From positions 1 to 43,078 of the forward strand of contig JAKSYS010000539.1 in the NCBI GenBank assembly GCA_022925895.1: a stretch of 43,078 nt of DNA, given 5' to 3'. The stretch comes from Fragilaria crotonensis (lineage: Eukaryota > Bacillariophyta > Fragilariophyceae > Fragilariales > Fragilariaceae). Shown here one piece after another: positions 9,867 to 19,874 of this stretch; positions within the stretch are counted from its first letter, which is position 1, and each line of letters opens with the position of its first letter. The translations under genes were made by a program, and so were the position numbers. The notes under the pieces were generated by a model. The model saw nothing but the letters and a program-made list of their open reading frames with translations. It was not told where the DNA came from and did no database searches.

Positions 9867-11837
9867 GGACAAACAAACTACAAACAATACTAGTTTTCTT
9901 GCTACCTTGTCCACTAGACAAATGCTGTATGCACATGAGAACAACTGATTTTTAATTCATCTGCACTTAGATGTCCCCCATCCAGCAAGACCTGTCATGA
10001 TGTACAAAGGAGCGAGTAATTTTGATGGTGGGCACCCATCAGCCATCATACACTCATTACAAGAAAAAACACAATGAATAATTTCACAAGGAGACACCAG
10101 CCACACAACAATAAATTCACTCCCTTAAATCCTTCACCCTGTCTCATCATGTAGGCATGAACTTGCTGAGGGTGACAGCAACTAGTAGTCGTTCCTCTTG
10201 AACTCTTCTTGACAAGAATACTACATGTAGTACTAGTAGCTAGCTAGCGGAGGATGCATCATCTTGTCAACAGAGAATGGGCTAGAAGAAGGATGCTCAT
10301 TTTCTTTTATATCAACCACCATTCAGAAGATGTAAAGTATTTCAACATCCTTAAGCAACTGAAGAAAAAATTGTTTTGTTGGGAGAAAGCATTGTTGTAC
10401 ATCTCTCACCGCAACAGAGAGTTGCGGCATCTTTCCCTTCACATTTCAGATACAACAACTGAGGACATCTGACAAAGAACATGATATCTTGTGACACAAC
10501 CAGGACAAGTTCAGTGCTTGCGGTTTTTGGCCTATGGGCATATTTGTCCTTCCTTCCAATGAGGCCTTGTTACCACACAGAGAAAAACCAGTCTTGCCGG
10601 GCTTCAAAACTGACCTCCCCCAACTTCCTTTTCAGACTCTAAAGAATCCTCATTACAGCAGGGAAAGGGTACTCAACAAAACTTAATTGACCTCAACATT
10701 GTGTTGAGGAGTTGAGAATGAGATATTTGGAAAGCACATTCTTTGCAACAAAAGTTGAGAATGCTTGAATCTCGTTAATCATGAGACTTATCTTGGTGAA
10801 ATAATGTGTGTTATCTCCAACATACACCATGTATGTCACTTTTCACAAAGCATCAAGGAAAAACACTTTGTTCATCATTCTGACTGCTACTGCTCCAAAT
10901 GAATTCGAAGAATGTGACAGGGCGAGTTGTTTGAAGTGAAGCGATGATAGTGCAACAGTTCCTGCATGATTGCATGTTACTGCCCATTGATGATGTTGGA
11001 TGTTGAGGAACAAAGAACTGTTCCTTGTTGTGAAGCACTCTCCAAAAGCTCATCTGATTGCTTTGTTGATGGTAACAATCAGGATTGTTCTGACATGGAC
11101 ATTCGACATCTTCGTGACGTGCGGTGTACTCCAGCATGATTCTACCGGTAGAATGTTTGTACAGAACGGGAGTTCTATTCACGATACGGTACAACGAGGG
11201 ACTCGGAGTTTGACAGAATACTGCCTACCGGTGGACTCCCTTCAAACGTCAAAGAACGTGAGACGTGAGAGTTTTGAGTTCTTTGCATATTACTAGTAGT
11301 AGCTAGTAGCTAGTACTACTACTACCTGGTACTACAGTACCATTTCTGCTCGTCAAGAAGGGGCTTGAATATGGCCCTGCCTCTTTCCGTCCTCAAAAAA
11401 ATTCAGTAGGACATCCAGCACATGTGACATACGACCATTTCGCGCGTTGATCAGGTATGAAGGCGTTTCCGCTTGGTTGGTGTCGTTTTTTCTATGCCTG
11501 ATTCAAATCGCCGCCGTCATTGACAGCTACCTATTGCCCTCCACTCTTATTTTTCCAATAGTACGTGCTCACAACGTCATTCAGGATGACACCAAAACGT
11601 TCGGTAACATAGTCGTGACTGATCACAAGGCATCAGAAGAAACTCAAAAGAAAAATGGCGTCAAGCCACGGGCATCACAAAACTGCGAACTACCGTACTA
11701 TACATGGCATCAATCAATGCGAACAGGAAAACATTGGTCTCATTTCGCAGTAGAAGACCCATTCTGGAGAACTTGGTGTCCACAATTATTGGTGGAATAT
11801 ATACAAACAGACTTCATAGCCAAAGACAAGCACCTCG
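9867..11837. other. Noncoding stretch, possible leader of the next gene
   Basis: No recognisable protein. Frames at 10254-10472 (+), 10853-11194 (-) and 11447-11872 (+) have no known domain; the last lacks an ATG near its start and may be chance. A small perfect hairpin (CCTCAACA/TGTTGAGG) lies at about 10690. The segment 11290-11345 is rich in CTAGTAGTA and GTAC motifs. Confidence 0.4.
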
Positions 11838-12425
11838 ATGCCGAAGATATCAAAACGCAGAACAGTTTTTGACGATCCCTCCTATGGGAGTCAAACGTCT
11901 ACGATGAATGAAACCAGAATGGTTTCCTTCGAGGAAACGCCGCTCCCGCAATCACCGCGACTCGATTCGATACATTCGACGTCCTCGGGATCACTGCCTA
12001 GAACGAGCTGCTGTCGAGACTTCAGCCAAGCATCCCAGTTAAGGCGTCGGCTGACGTCCAGTTTTTGTCTCGCCGAGATGCCAGACGTTCACGAGGTTAC
12101 CGATGATCAGGAAGTTCTCCAGTGCTTTGGGTCACCCGTGGCGATGGAGGAGAGTGAAGAGCCATGCTCCCCATGGGGCCAATTTATTGACGTGGTTCCT
12201 TCTACACCAGAAAAGGAAGTTACCAAATCGTGCCATGCAGCCTCGCCCTTGCTTTCTGGTTTCTCATCCATAAATTCCTTCCGACCCTACTACAAACCAA
12301 AACGTGGATCTATCGGGAATACAAAGGAATTCCTGCCTGATTTCATTCTGGGAATACCTCTGACTCGCTCAATACCCACAACTACGGATGAAGTCGTGGG
12401 GGCACTGAGGCAAATGCAAATGTAG
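11838..12425 (+). CDS. Hypothetical protein, 195 aa, Ser/Pro-rich
   Basis: An open frame from the first ATG after an in-frame stop (TAG at 11817) to TAG at 12423. The predicted product is hydrophilic and probably disordered, with many Ser-Pro/Thr-Pro sites (PLPQSPRLDS, VVPSTPEKE, CSPWG) and a C-terminal segment with aromatic and basic residues (FRPYYKPKRG, then FLPDFILGIP). There is no signal peptide or membrane segment. SP/TP sites are common in phosphoregulated proteins, but no function can be assigned. Its length and composition differ from the surrounding stop-rich DNA, which is the main reason to believe it is a gene. An overlapping upstream frame (11447-11872) in a different phase could be an unrecognised exon or noise. 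Confidence 0.5.
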   Translation: MPKISKRRTVFDDPSYGSQTSTMNETRMVSFEETPLPQSPRLDSIHSTSSGSLPRTSCCRDFSQASQLRRRLTSSFCLAEMPDVHEVTDDQEVLQCFGSPVAMEESEEPCSPWGQFIDVVPSTPEKEVTKSCHAASPLLSGFSSINSFRPYYKPKRGSIGNTKEFLPDFILGIPLTRSIPTTTDEVVGALRQMQM

Positions 12426-14451
12426 ATTCAGTCCTCGAGTCGTGGACGCTTTCCTGCCGCAAGTAGTTAGCAGCTGCTGGAAACTTGAAAAACTGTACAA
12501 ATCTTGGAAGGAAGTTTAGAAAAAAGTTACGATGAAATGGAACGCTGTTCATTGCCTTTGTGAAGTAGCAATAGAGCGTAGTTCGCTTTTGATTTCAACC
12601 CAGATAGGATCTCACCTTGTGAGTTGTGACACGACGATAGTCGTTGGTGACACGATATCGTCAAGTGGCTCGTTCATGCTACTCGTACCGGGGTATTGGC
12701 GGACGACCACAAGCACACACACCATACACCATAGGCGTATACATTAGTAGTATACATTAGCGTGACATGCTGCTGATCACATAGCACTACAGTAGATACG
12801 GTACAGTAGGTGGTCCCGAATACGTCCGACACGTCATCAACACATCTGCAGATGTCGACGTTTTGCTCTAGCGGTACCTACCGCAGTTGACGGTTTCGCA
12901 TTCGAATGCAAGGAAATGACGTCAAGCCGTACCAGAATCAGTACTGCGTACTGACCTTTTCATGTACTGGAGTACTTCCTACAGTGATACAGTTCTCCAG
13001 CAAGGCAGTAAAATGGGGAGACCATGATGATTGGTACAAGGTACAAGGTACGGCTTGACATCACTTCCTTGCATTCTAATCAGATCCATCATTGGGGAAC
13101 GGGGAGCAGCAGAGCACAGATCCCGCTTTTTGGATTATTGAAGCTACAAGTTGATGATGAGGAGGTCATGGACCAAGATTGCATCCTCCTCACTTCACCT
13201 TTGTCACATTTCCGTACACACGGCATATATTTTGAAGGTGAAATCCAATGCAACAAAGGAGTACAACAAACTTGCAATGGAGAACTCCGAGGGCAATGAG
13301 TTACCATCAACAGCCTACAAAAAACTGGAGTAAAGATTCACCTCCTACAGGATAGTTAGCACCTACTAGTACGTCTAACTTCTGTGAAACACTTTTAATT
13401 AGTACATGAACACCTGCCTCCTTTGACAAGAAATGCCTGTTCTCTGCAGACAGTATGGTGAACCAAAAAGTCAAAATGGTCACCTCACTGCTTGCACCAT
13501 GACCCTTTTCTCTATCATTTCACCACCAATGCACTGACTTACAACCCGTCCTCGTCTGGTGCTTGGAACTTCATTATTATCAACAAACCCTTAATGTTTG
13601 TCATCATGCAGTTCAGAGGTACTTCTTTCATCACAATTTCAAATTGCATTACAGCTTCTTGCTGATGAAAAGCATTTTCATTGATTTGAATTGTGTCATA
13701 GCATACACATTGTCAGTGCCCAATCAGGTGATATGCGAGCGCAATGACATGCAAACGGCTGCAATTTGTGTTCATCAGTCAACACTTGTTAGCCAGCATA
13801 ACTGCCATATCTAATAGCTTGTCTCCTTTCATCCTGAAGAGCATTGACTTTGATAACCCCAAGGGCAATACTCCTGCAGCCAAAGTCTGAATTGCCTTTC
13901 TCTGCTGCAATTGTGGGACTTGTTTTATTGTTTCATCCTCTTCATCATTATTGTAAAGCTGCTTACGACCGGTATTTGTACTCGTCTGCGGTGAGGATGG
14001 ATTGTGATAATTTGCAAGCACAATGCGCTCCCACACTGTCCTTTTTGTTTGGCAATCCACCTTGAAGTCACGTGCCACAGCTGTTACGCTCTGTATGATA
14101 ATGTTTGATTTGGAATGTTAGGTTTGACCATCAAAAGCATTCTTCTTGAAACAAAAGATCTTATCTCCAACAACATCAGAATAGTCTTCTTTGTTGACAA
14201 AGGAAGAGGTGGTTGTTCAGCTTCAAGGAAGGTCAGGACAATCCGTGGAGATGAGATATAAGCTGCACAACAACAAACACCAGTTGTGATGACAAATAAT
14301 GCTAGAAATGAGCATTCCAGGCCATCAGCCTAGTTTAGCAATCAGATAACACAGTCATGGATAGCTCTCATTTAGCTCAAGTATTCAAATGACATGACGT
14401 TTTGGTGAATTTCCAGAAGAAAGCAACTGCGCATCTTTTTTGGACAGTCAG
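12426..14451. other. Noncoding stretch with one inverted repeat
   Basis: Frames up to 99 codons occur (for example 13779-14078 minus) but none is recognisable. The stretch 12640-13050 is rich in GTAC-type motifs. Apart from the inverted repeat listed separately I see no structure I can name. Confidence 0.4.
12905..13075. repeat. Inverted repeat with 29-bp arms (possible foldback element)
   Basis: AATGCAAGGAAATGACGTCA and following bases to 12933 reappear inverted at 13047-13075 with about three mismatches, around 113 bp of unrelated sequence. Similarity stops abruptly outside the arms, as in a small foldback element, but no target duplication is evident. Confidence 0.55.
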
Positions 14452-14605
14452 TTAAGTACTGCAAGCAATAAATAGGGGCACATATAAAAAGAACAACTAA
14501 GGTTGTGAGGCTTAGTATTCTGTCGTAGCTGTAAAATGCACACTTTCGGGTGTGTGTACAGTGTGGCTGCTGTATACTGTCCACCTTTTCTCAATCCCAT
14601 TGAAC
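14452..14605 (-). repeat. 3' LTR-like repeat of the deleted copia element
   Basis: Shares the GACAGTATACAGC block, a TGAGGCTTA-type block and the GCTTGC-type end with 15460-15600 in the same orientation. Edges are approximate. Confidence 0.55.
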
Positions 14606-14824
14606 TAATTGGGGAAGTGTGCACAAGCATTTAGGTCGACATAGATCATAACACTGATATTTAGCCGTCATCCTGATGCTGGATAGACAAGGAACTCTGG
14701 ATAAACTGTCGTAAAGCAAAAACAACTGTGGCAGGGGAGCATCACATTTAATTTGTTATGTCTTATAGAATTAGACCAACCAGGTTATCTTGTTTCTGAC
14801 CACCGGGGATAATCATTGTACCGA

Positions 14825-15390
14825 CAACGGGGTTATTATGCGTCAGAATACGTGAAGTGGTGCATTCTCCCATAGCAACAGCTTCACGCACAGCATGATA
14901 GCTCACTGAATTAGACTTGCTTTGTCTTCAGCGTCGACTCCGGGCGCTGCGTATTATGTATGACAGACATATTGTTGCCATAGATAAGCAACAGGCCATC
15001 CATTGGCACTCCTATCATATGTAACTTGTAGCAGAGTCCGCTCAAAGCCTCCATGCAATGTTTTATTGCAGCAAACTTGGCCCCAAAGACACTAGCTGGT
15101 TTCAATTGTTGCCTACTTCTTGGCATGCCAAGTGATTGATGACATGTGAACAAGGTAGATTAGGAACCCTGTTTGCGATTGTCGAGTTTGCTGGTATCCC
15201 GCACCAGCAGCCATGATCGGAATCGACAAACACGCGAATGTCGAAGTCCTTGCGTCGTGGTGTCGTGGTGAGGACGGATCGGGCGGGACTGGTGGCTGTT
15301 TTATACCTCCATGATCATGGCTGACAAAATGAATCGTCCGGCGTGATTCCGTTTGCCGATGACGGTTGTTTTCCTGTTCCAATCTCATTT
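14825..15390 (-). pseudogene. Copia RNase H remnant
   Basis: Minus-strand frames read, in order, TGFLIYL, ITWHAKK, SVFGAKFAAIKHCMEAL, IYGNNMSVIHNTQRPESTL and, after a frame change near 14915, SYHAVREAVAMGEC. These are hallmarks of the RNase H domain and C-terminus of diatom/plant-type copia polyproteins (family consensus: D near the start, ExxAxKH helix, IYGDNxSVI). Here the D of YGDN is N. The upstream 40-50 residues beginning MRLEQENNRH look like the retained start of gag, joined to RNase H by the internal deletion. Several frameshifts make it nonfunctional. Confidence 0.75.
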
Positions 15391-15459
15391 TGCAATTGAA
15401 TCCTACGCGCGTGATCTCAAAAGATCATGAGAGGCTCTGTGGGTCTGATAAACTTAAAG

Positions 15460-15600
15460 TGCAGCAAGCAACGAATAGTCTAGTAGTGGCACGTATAAAA
15501 GGACAACTAAGGCTGTGAGGCTTATTCTCTCATAATCGTAAAACGCGCATTCACGGGTGTGCGTACGTTGTGCTGTATACTGTCTACCTTTTTCTAAAAC
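15460..15600 (-). repeat. 5' LTR-like repeat of the deleted copia element
   Basis: Partner of 14452-14605. Followed on the minus strand by a primer-binding-site-like TTTATCAGACCC. Confidence 0.55.
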
Positions 15601-15925
15601 GATGGAGCGTACGGAGTACTGGAGTACTCCAGTATGTCTTACTGTCGCAAGTCGCATTGCAAGACTGATACTCGGACGACTCCAGTACTCCAGTAAACAT
15701 TGACGATGGTCACATTGGTACTACCGTCTACCGTGCACCGTGCACCGTACACCGTACTGGAGTATACCGTATCCCAGGATTGTGGTACAGTACCTGGTAC
15801 CTGGTACCTGGTACATACTACGAAAACACTCCAGTACTTGTAGACAGTAGACCACGTATCGCATCTCGCATCTGTACTGTAGTGACTACAGTACAGCTGT
15901 AGTGGCTTCAGTCGGGTACTTGTAC
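15601..15925. other. GTAC-palindrome-rich spacer
   Basis: Dense in GTACTGGAGTACTCC-type palindromes, CACCGT repeats (about 15735-15755) and a GTACCTGG run (15786-15811). No coding potential. Confidence 0.6.
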
Positions 15926-16204
15926 TTAGGCAGTGTGTATACAGCAAAAAATTTCCAAACATGCATCCAAGTTGCCAAGTTTCCAACGGAATCTCTCCTC
16001 CGAAAACCAAAATAGATTCCCATATTCGTGAATCAACTTGGATTTCTGATTTCCCATGATTCATTCGTGGTCAACTTTGACGTCCAAGTTGACCACGGAT
16101 TTTTTGCCAAGTTTGCATCCAGGTTGCGCATTGCGCGCACTTGTTCTTCGTTCGTACTCACATGGACTGCCTCCATATTCGCTCCATATCTTGCAATATG
16201 CCAG

Positions 16205-17960
16205 ATGACCCTTGATGACACACTTCAATCAACCACCAGTATGAGCAACAGCAACACCACCACACCAGAGAATGTTGGTCAACCACCTGATGATGGAGGC
16301 ATCAGCATTCATGCTGATGATAGTCCTGAAAGTGTTGAGGAGGTAGCCACCATGGTGCCCGAATATGTTTCAACACCACACAGCAGCAGCGAGTGCAAAA
16401 AGGTATACGTGGAGTCTGGTAATGACAAATCGATGTTGTATGTTTTGTCAATTGGTCAAGCTGGTCTTGACCACGATGACGAACCCCTTTTTTCTCTTGA
16501 ACAGGAACCGTGGTCACGCCTTCCTAAAAACGCGCTCCGCCCACCGAAGAATTCAGACCTTGCGAAAGAAGTCCGACGTCGAGCAGCGATCGACAACAAT
16601 ACGAGACCAGGACCAAGACCAAGCAACTGGACACGCAATCAAATGATTGAGTGGCTTCAAGAAAACCCAGTGTCTGCATCAAAGGATGTTCAATTTCTTC
16701 GTTTTGAAGTTCTGCGCCTAAGGGAAATAACCCTCCAAATGCAGCGGGAACGGCAACAGTTGGTAACAGTGGAGGGTGCTGGTGTAGGAGGTTATTGGCG
16801 CGGTTGCATTCCATACTTGAGAGTCATCATGACTCTGACACTTGACGACGTCAAGTCGTTGTTTCTTACTAGAGGAAATTGCCTAACGCGAGCTCAACTG
16901 GACGCTCGTAATTCCGATACAAGGTAAGTGACATGCAATTGTTCTATTCTTGTTGACAAACCAAAAGTATGATTCTAACCAAGCGTATCCTGCGTCCTCG
17001 TTTGCAGACCGCCAAATTGCTTTGAGCGTATTGCGGAGCTTTGGAATAGTCCAGACTTTAATCCAATAGCTCCTCCGTCAAGTTGCCATTCTGATTTCGT
17101 GTCTCAAATTGATTGCAGTCATGCTGCCGTTGCTGGTCTTACTGCAGCAACTGCAGACAGAATTGCGGACCTCTTCACAAGCATGAGAAGCAAGCTCATG
17201 ACAATTATCAAGAACTGGGAAGCAAGCGGTCAAGGCGGTGGTGGAATGGATGCAGAAGAACAGGTGGTTGACAACAATGCCAACATGGACATCAACGACC
17301 ATGAAGAAGGCAATGATGATCATTTCGGAAGTCTCGCGCACAGGCCAGCCAGAGCTCTCGACTCTCGTGCTGCATTCTTAAAACCGGGAATGCCGTCGTA
17401 CCTCCTCTACTACTGGGAGGTGGCTGAGAGTCAACAGTTGTTGACCTCGTGCCTGCAACGGCTCAGTAATCGCGCGAGCGCAGCTGATGCATCATCAGCA
17501 CCTGCTGTGTCAACGAGGGTACGAAGGATGTCATCAAGTACTACTAGTAGAAGCAGAACAAGGAGGAGACGGGAATCATCGACAAGAGGAGAAACTCCAA
17601 TGTCAGCCAGGAGTAGCATCTCCAGCACCAGCGGAGGAAGCAGTTCCGGGAACCACAGTCACGCTCAGAGCACGGAGAAGAAGAAATTGATTGAATCAAT
17701 TCAAGACCTTGTTGATTGTCAGCGAGATCTGCTGAGTGATCGTGCTCTTGATCGACAACACCAAGAGCGTGAAAATACTCGTAAACGACGTTTCGATCGT
17801 CATGCGTTCTTTGCTTGATGAGGCCCGTTCGTATCGAACGAAGATTGCGGAGTTGAGCTGCGCCGACGATCACCGTAGTCGCCACATGGTTCAATTCTAT
17901 AATTCTGAACTTTCACGATTGGAGGACGAGATTCGGCAAGTTGATTCTAGTGATGATTAG
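16205..17960 (+). CDS. Harbinger second ORF, putative DNA-binding protein (spliced, frameshifted near its end)
   Basis: The accessory protein of PIF/Harbinger elements typically binds DNA and helps import the transposase. Start taken at the first in-frame ATG (16205). An 84-nt intron (GTAAGT at 16924 to CAG ending 17007) joins the two exons in frame and gives TRPPNCFERIAELWNSPDF across the junction. Features: a Ser/Thr/Asn-rich N-terminus; a basic, Trp-containing block (ALRPPKNSDLAKEVRRRAAI, then PSNWTRNQMIEWLQENPV) as a candidate DNA-binding helix region; an Arg/Ser-rich linker (SRTRRRRESSTRG); and a helical C-terminus. One frame stops at 17816, but the adjacent frame continues with a coiled-coil-like segment (LLDEARSYRTKIAELS) to TAG at 17958, so a single-base error or mutation near 17800 is likely. 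No classic Myb/SANT tryptophan spacing is certain. Confidence 0.7.
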
Positions 17961-17981
17961 TATCTACTAGTGCTTATTTCA

Positions 17982-19383
17982 TTAGACGTCAATAGCAGAT
18001 TGAACACTGGGTCTCGTTATACCAATAGAGGCAATGTACGAATGTAGTTGCTCTCTCGGTAGCAGTACATGTCGGTATGACCGATCTCGACGACGAATAC
18101 CTGATCGTCCAATATCATCAAAATGCTCACCGCCATGTAATAATTGTTGTGGAACGAGGCTGCTGAGGCGGGATTCGGAGCCCTGATCATAACCTTCAAC
18201 TGGGACCAAGGGGACAGCACCGTTGATTTCAGATAACCACTCATCATGTGCAGTATTTGCAGAAACGTCGGTGTCGCGTGCGTTGATACAGAAGTTATGC
18301 AGCTTAGCTAGAGCCACAACCAATGCAACTGTCTTTTCAATTTCTGATGTTCACCGGTATCGCGCTCCGTAGTATTGCCCATCGTTTAGTCAAAATTCCA
18401 AAGGCACATTCAATTCGTATTCGCAGCTGCGAATGATAAAAGTTGTAGGCGTCCTTTGTCCCACCAGTTGTGCCCGAGTATGGAGTTGCCATGAAGGGCG
18501 TATTCAAGTATGCATTGTCTCCAAAGATACATAGACCAGGAGCGAGAAGCCCATCCTCTAATTGTTGACAGAGGGTCATGCCCTCGAAAGCAAGACAATC
18601 CGAAGTCGATCCAGGATACATGATAGAAATGTCAAGGAACCTACCATCAACGTCACATACTGCCTGGCAATTTAGTCCAAACTTTTTTTTCCGAGTACAC
18701 ATGAACTTACCATCACTACAACCAACGTCCATGCAGTCTTTCTTGGAGGGTTTATGAATCCATATTAGGATACCATCTATGGCCCCGGGGGCACAACAAT
18801 TGAAGCCGGCACTGGAGACGTTTTGAAAACCACGTGCAATCTGTCTTTGAGCATCATGGTCTGTTGGGTATTCAATCTTGAAGTTCGGATGAGAATTGAT
18901 AGCATCTACAACGAACCAGTAACTTCGAAGTGTATCTGAATGACCAATACCGTACGTCGTCATAAGATCATATGATGATGCACCAGAAAGCCATCGAATT
19001 GCACAAGCTAGCCGGACATCGGGACATATTGGACCATTTGGGACAAACCTTCTTGGTCCTCCTTTTTTCCCACATGCATGAAGTATATGGGGACGAAGCT
19101 CGTCCGCAAGAGCCTTGAAGGTGCTGTATTTCATTCGATATGCCCTTCTAAAATACAAAGGGCCAAGTTCATTGTGAATGTCCTCTACAGACCTTCTCTT
19201 GCGTACTTGAAAATGTCTTGTGCGACGAGACCGACGCTTTCGATGACGGCGTCCTTGAACTTTCCTTGATTGACGTTCAAGAAGGACGGCAGTGACATTG
19301 GCAACAATGCTACTAACCCTTAAGGAGTTCTCTAAGCCATCATCGTGGGACAGCATCTGCACATTGCTTGCGGTGGCAGTCAT
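17982..19383 (-). CDS. PIF/Harbinger DDE transposase (one frameshift)
   Basis: Nuclease of the DDE_Tnp_4 family. The N-terminus is very basic (RRHRKRRSRRTRH), likely for nuclear targeting or DNA contact. A helical domain follows (FRRAYRMKYSTFKALADEL, then LACAIRWLSGASSYDLMTTYG, a helix-turn-helix-like segment). The catalytic fold shows the first Asp in GAIDGILIWI, the second in the YPGSTSDCLAF to FGDNAYLNTPF region, and the Glu in RIECAFGILTKRW. The 348-codon frame stops at 18337 just after this Glu. The next frame continues with the family's expected C-terminus (ALAKLHNFCINARD) to 17982, so a single-base indel lies near 18340-18350. Length is otherwise normal. It reads convergently toward the accessory ORF within the same TIRs. 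Confidence 0.9.
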
Positions 19384-19874
19384 GATATCATTTATAAGAT
19401 ACTACTCGTCATGCGCATCCGCCGCCTTCTAGAGTGGCACTCACCTTCGTCTTCCTAAAGAGAAACTTGGGAGTTTTCAACTTGGATACCAAGGTTCAAT
19501 AAATGCTGTATACATGCCACTGGACCAGGTCGAAAAAACAACTTCGAATTGATTCCCAAGATTCCCTTGGGAACTTGGCAACTGGATCGAAAGTTCTGAA
19601 TTTTTGTTGTATACACACCGCCTTATACTCAGTACGGTCGTTCTTCTCGATGTCCAAGTTCACGGTAATGACGAATACCAGTAGTACTTGTATGGTACAA
19701 CCTACCGGTAGTATTCGAGGGTAACATATTTGGCGTACTGCACGCAGGCAAAATGAGATTATTGGTATCATACCCAGCCCTTGTGTAATAGTGTGAATTT
19801 AGCAATGTAATTCCGGCGACATACCAGGTGCAGGGCTTTAGTTGTACTATAATTTGCAATTTGGACTACTGGTA

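Larger units (their letters stand above)
14452..15640 (-). mobile_element. Internally deleted Ty1/copia retrotransposon
   Basis: Two direct repeats of about 140-150 bp, roughly 1 kb apart (14452-14605 and 15460-15600), flank a minus-strand remnant of copia RNase H. In minus orientation the higher-coordinate repeat is the 5' LTR; it is followed by TTTATCAGACCC, resembling a tRNA primer-binding site of the copia type. The protein frame then passes from an N-terminal fragment straight into RNase H, so nearly all of gag-pol is missing. Exact LTR edges and a target duplication could not be fixed. Its LTRs are much more diverged than those of the copia element at 37316. Confidence 0.65.
15929..19622. 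mobile_element. Complete PIF/Harbinger transposon
   Basis: Terminal inverted repeats begin GGCAGTGTGTATACAGCAAA on the left and GGCGGTGTGTATACAACAAA on the right. After a gap they share GTTGCCAAGTT and GGAATC blocks to about 65 bp. Both ends are flanked by TTA (15926-15928 and 19623-19625), the Harbinger target duplication. Inside are two convergent genes, the DDE transposase (minus) and the second Harbinger protein (plus), whose stops are 21 bp apart. Each gene carries a frameshift, so this copy may be dead, unless the shifts are assembly errors. Confidence 0.93.

Noticed and set aside
11447-11872. 141-codon gene overlapping the 11838 gene
   Set aside because: The frame opens at TTG with no ATG until late, and the product has no recognisable similarity. 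An exon remains possible but unsupported.
16028-16204. Longer N-terminus of the Harbinger accessory protein
   Set aside because: The extension begins at GTG close to the terminal repeat; the first in-frame ATG is at 16205.
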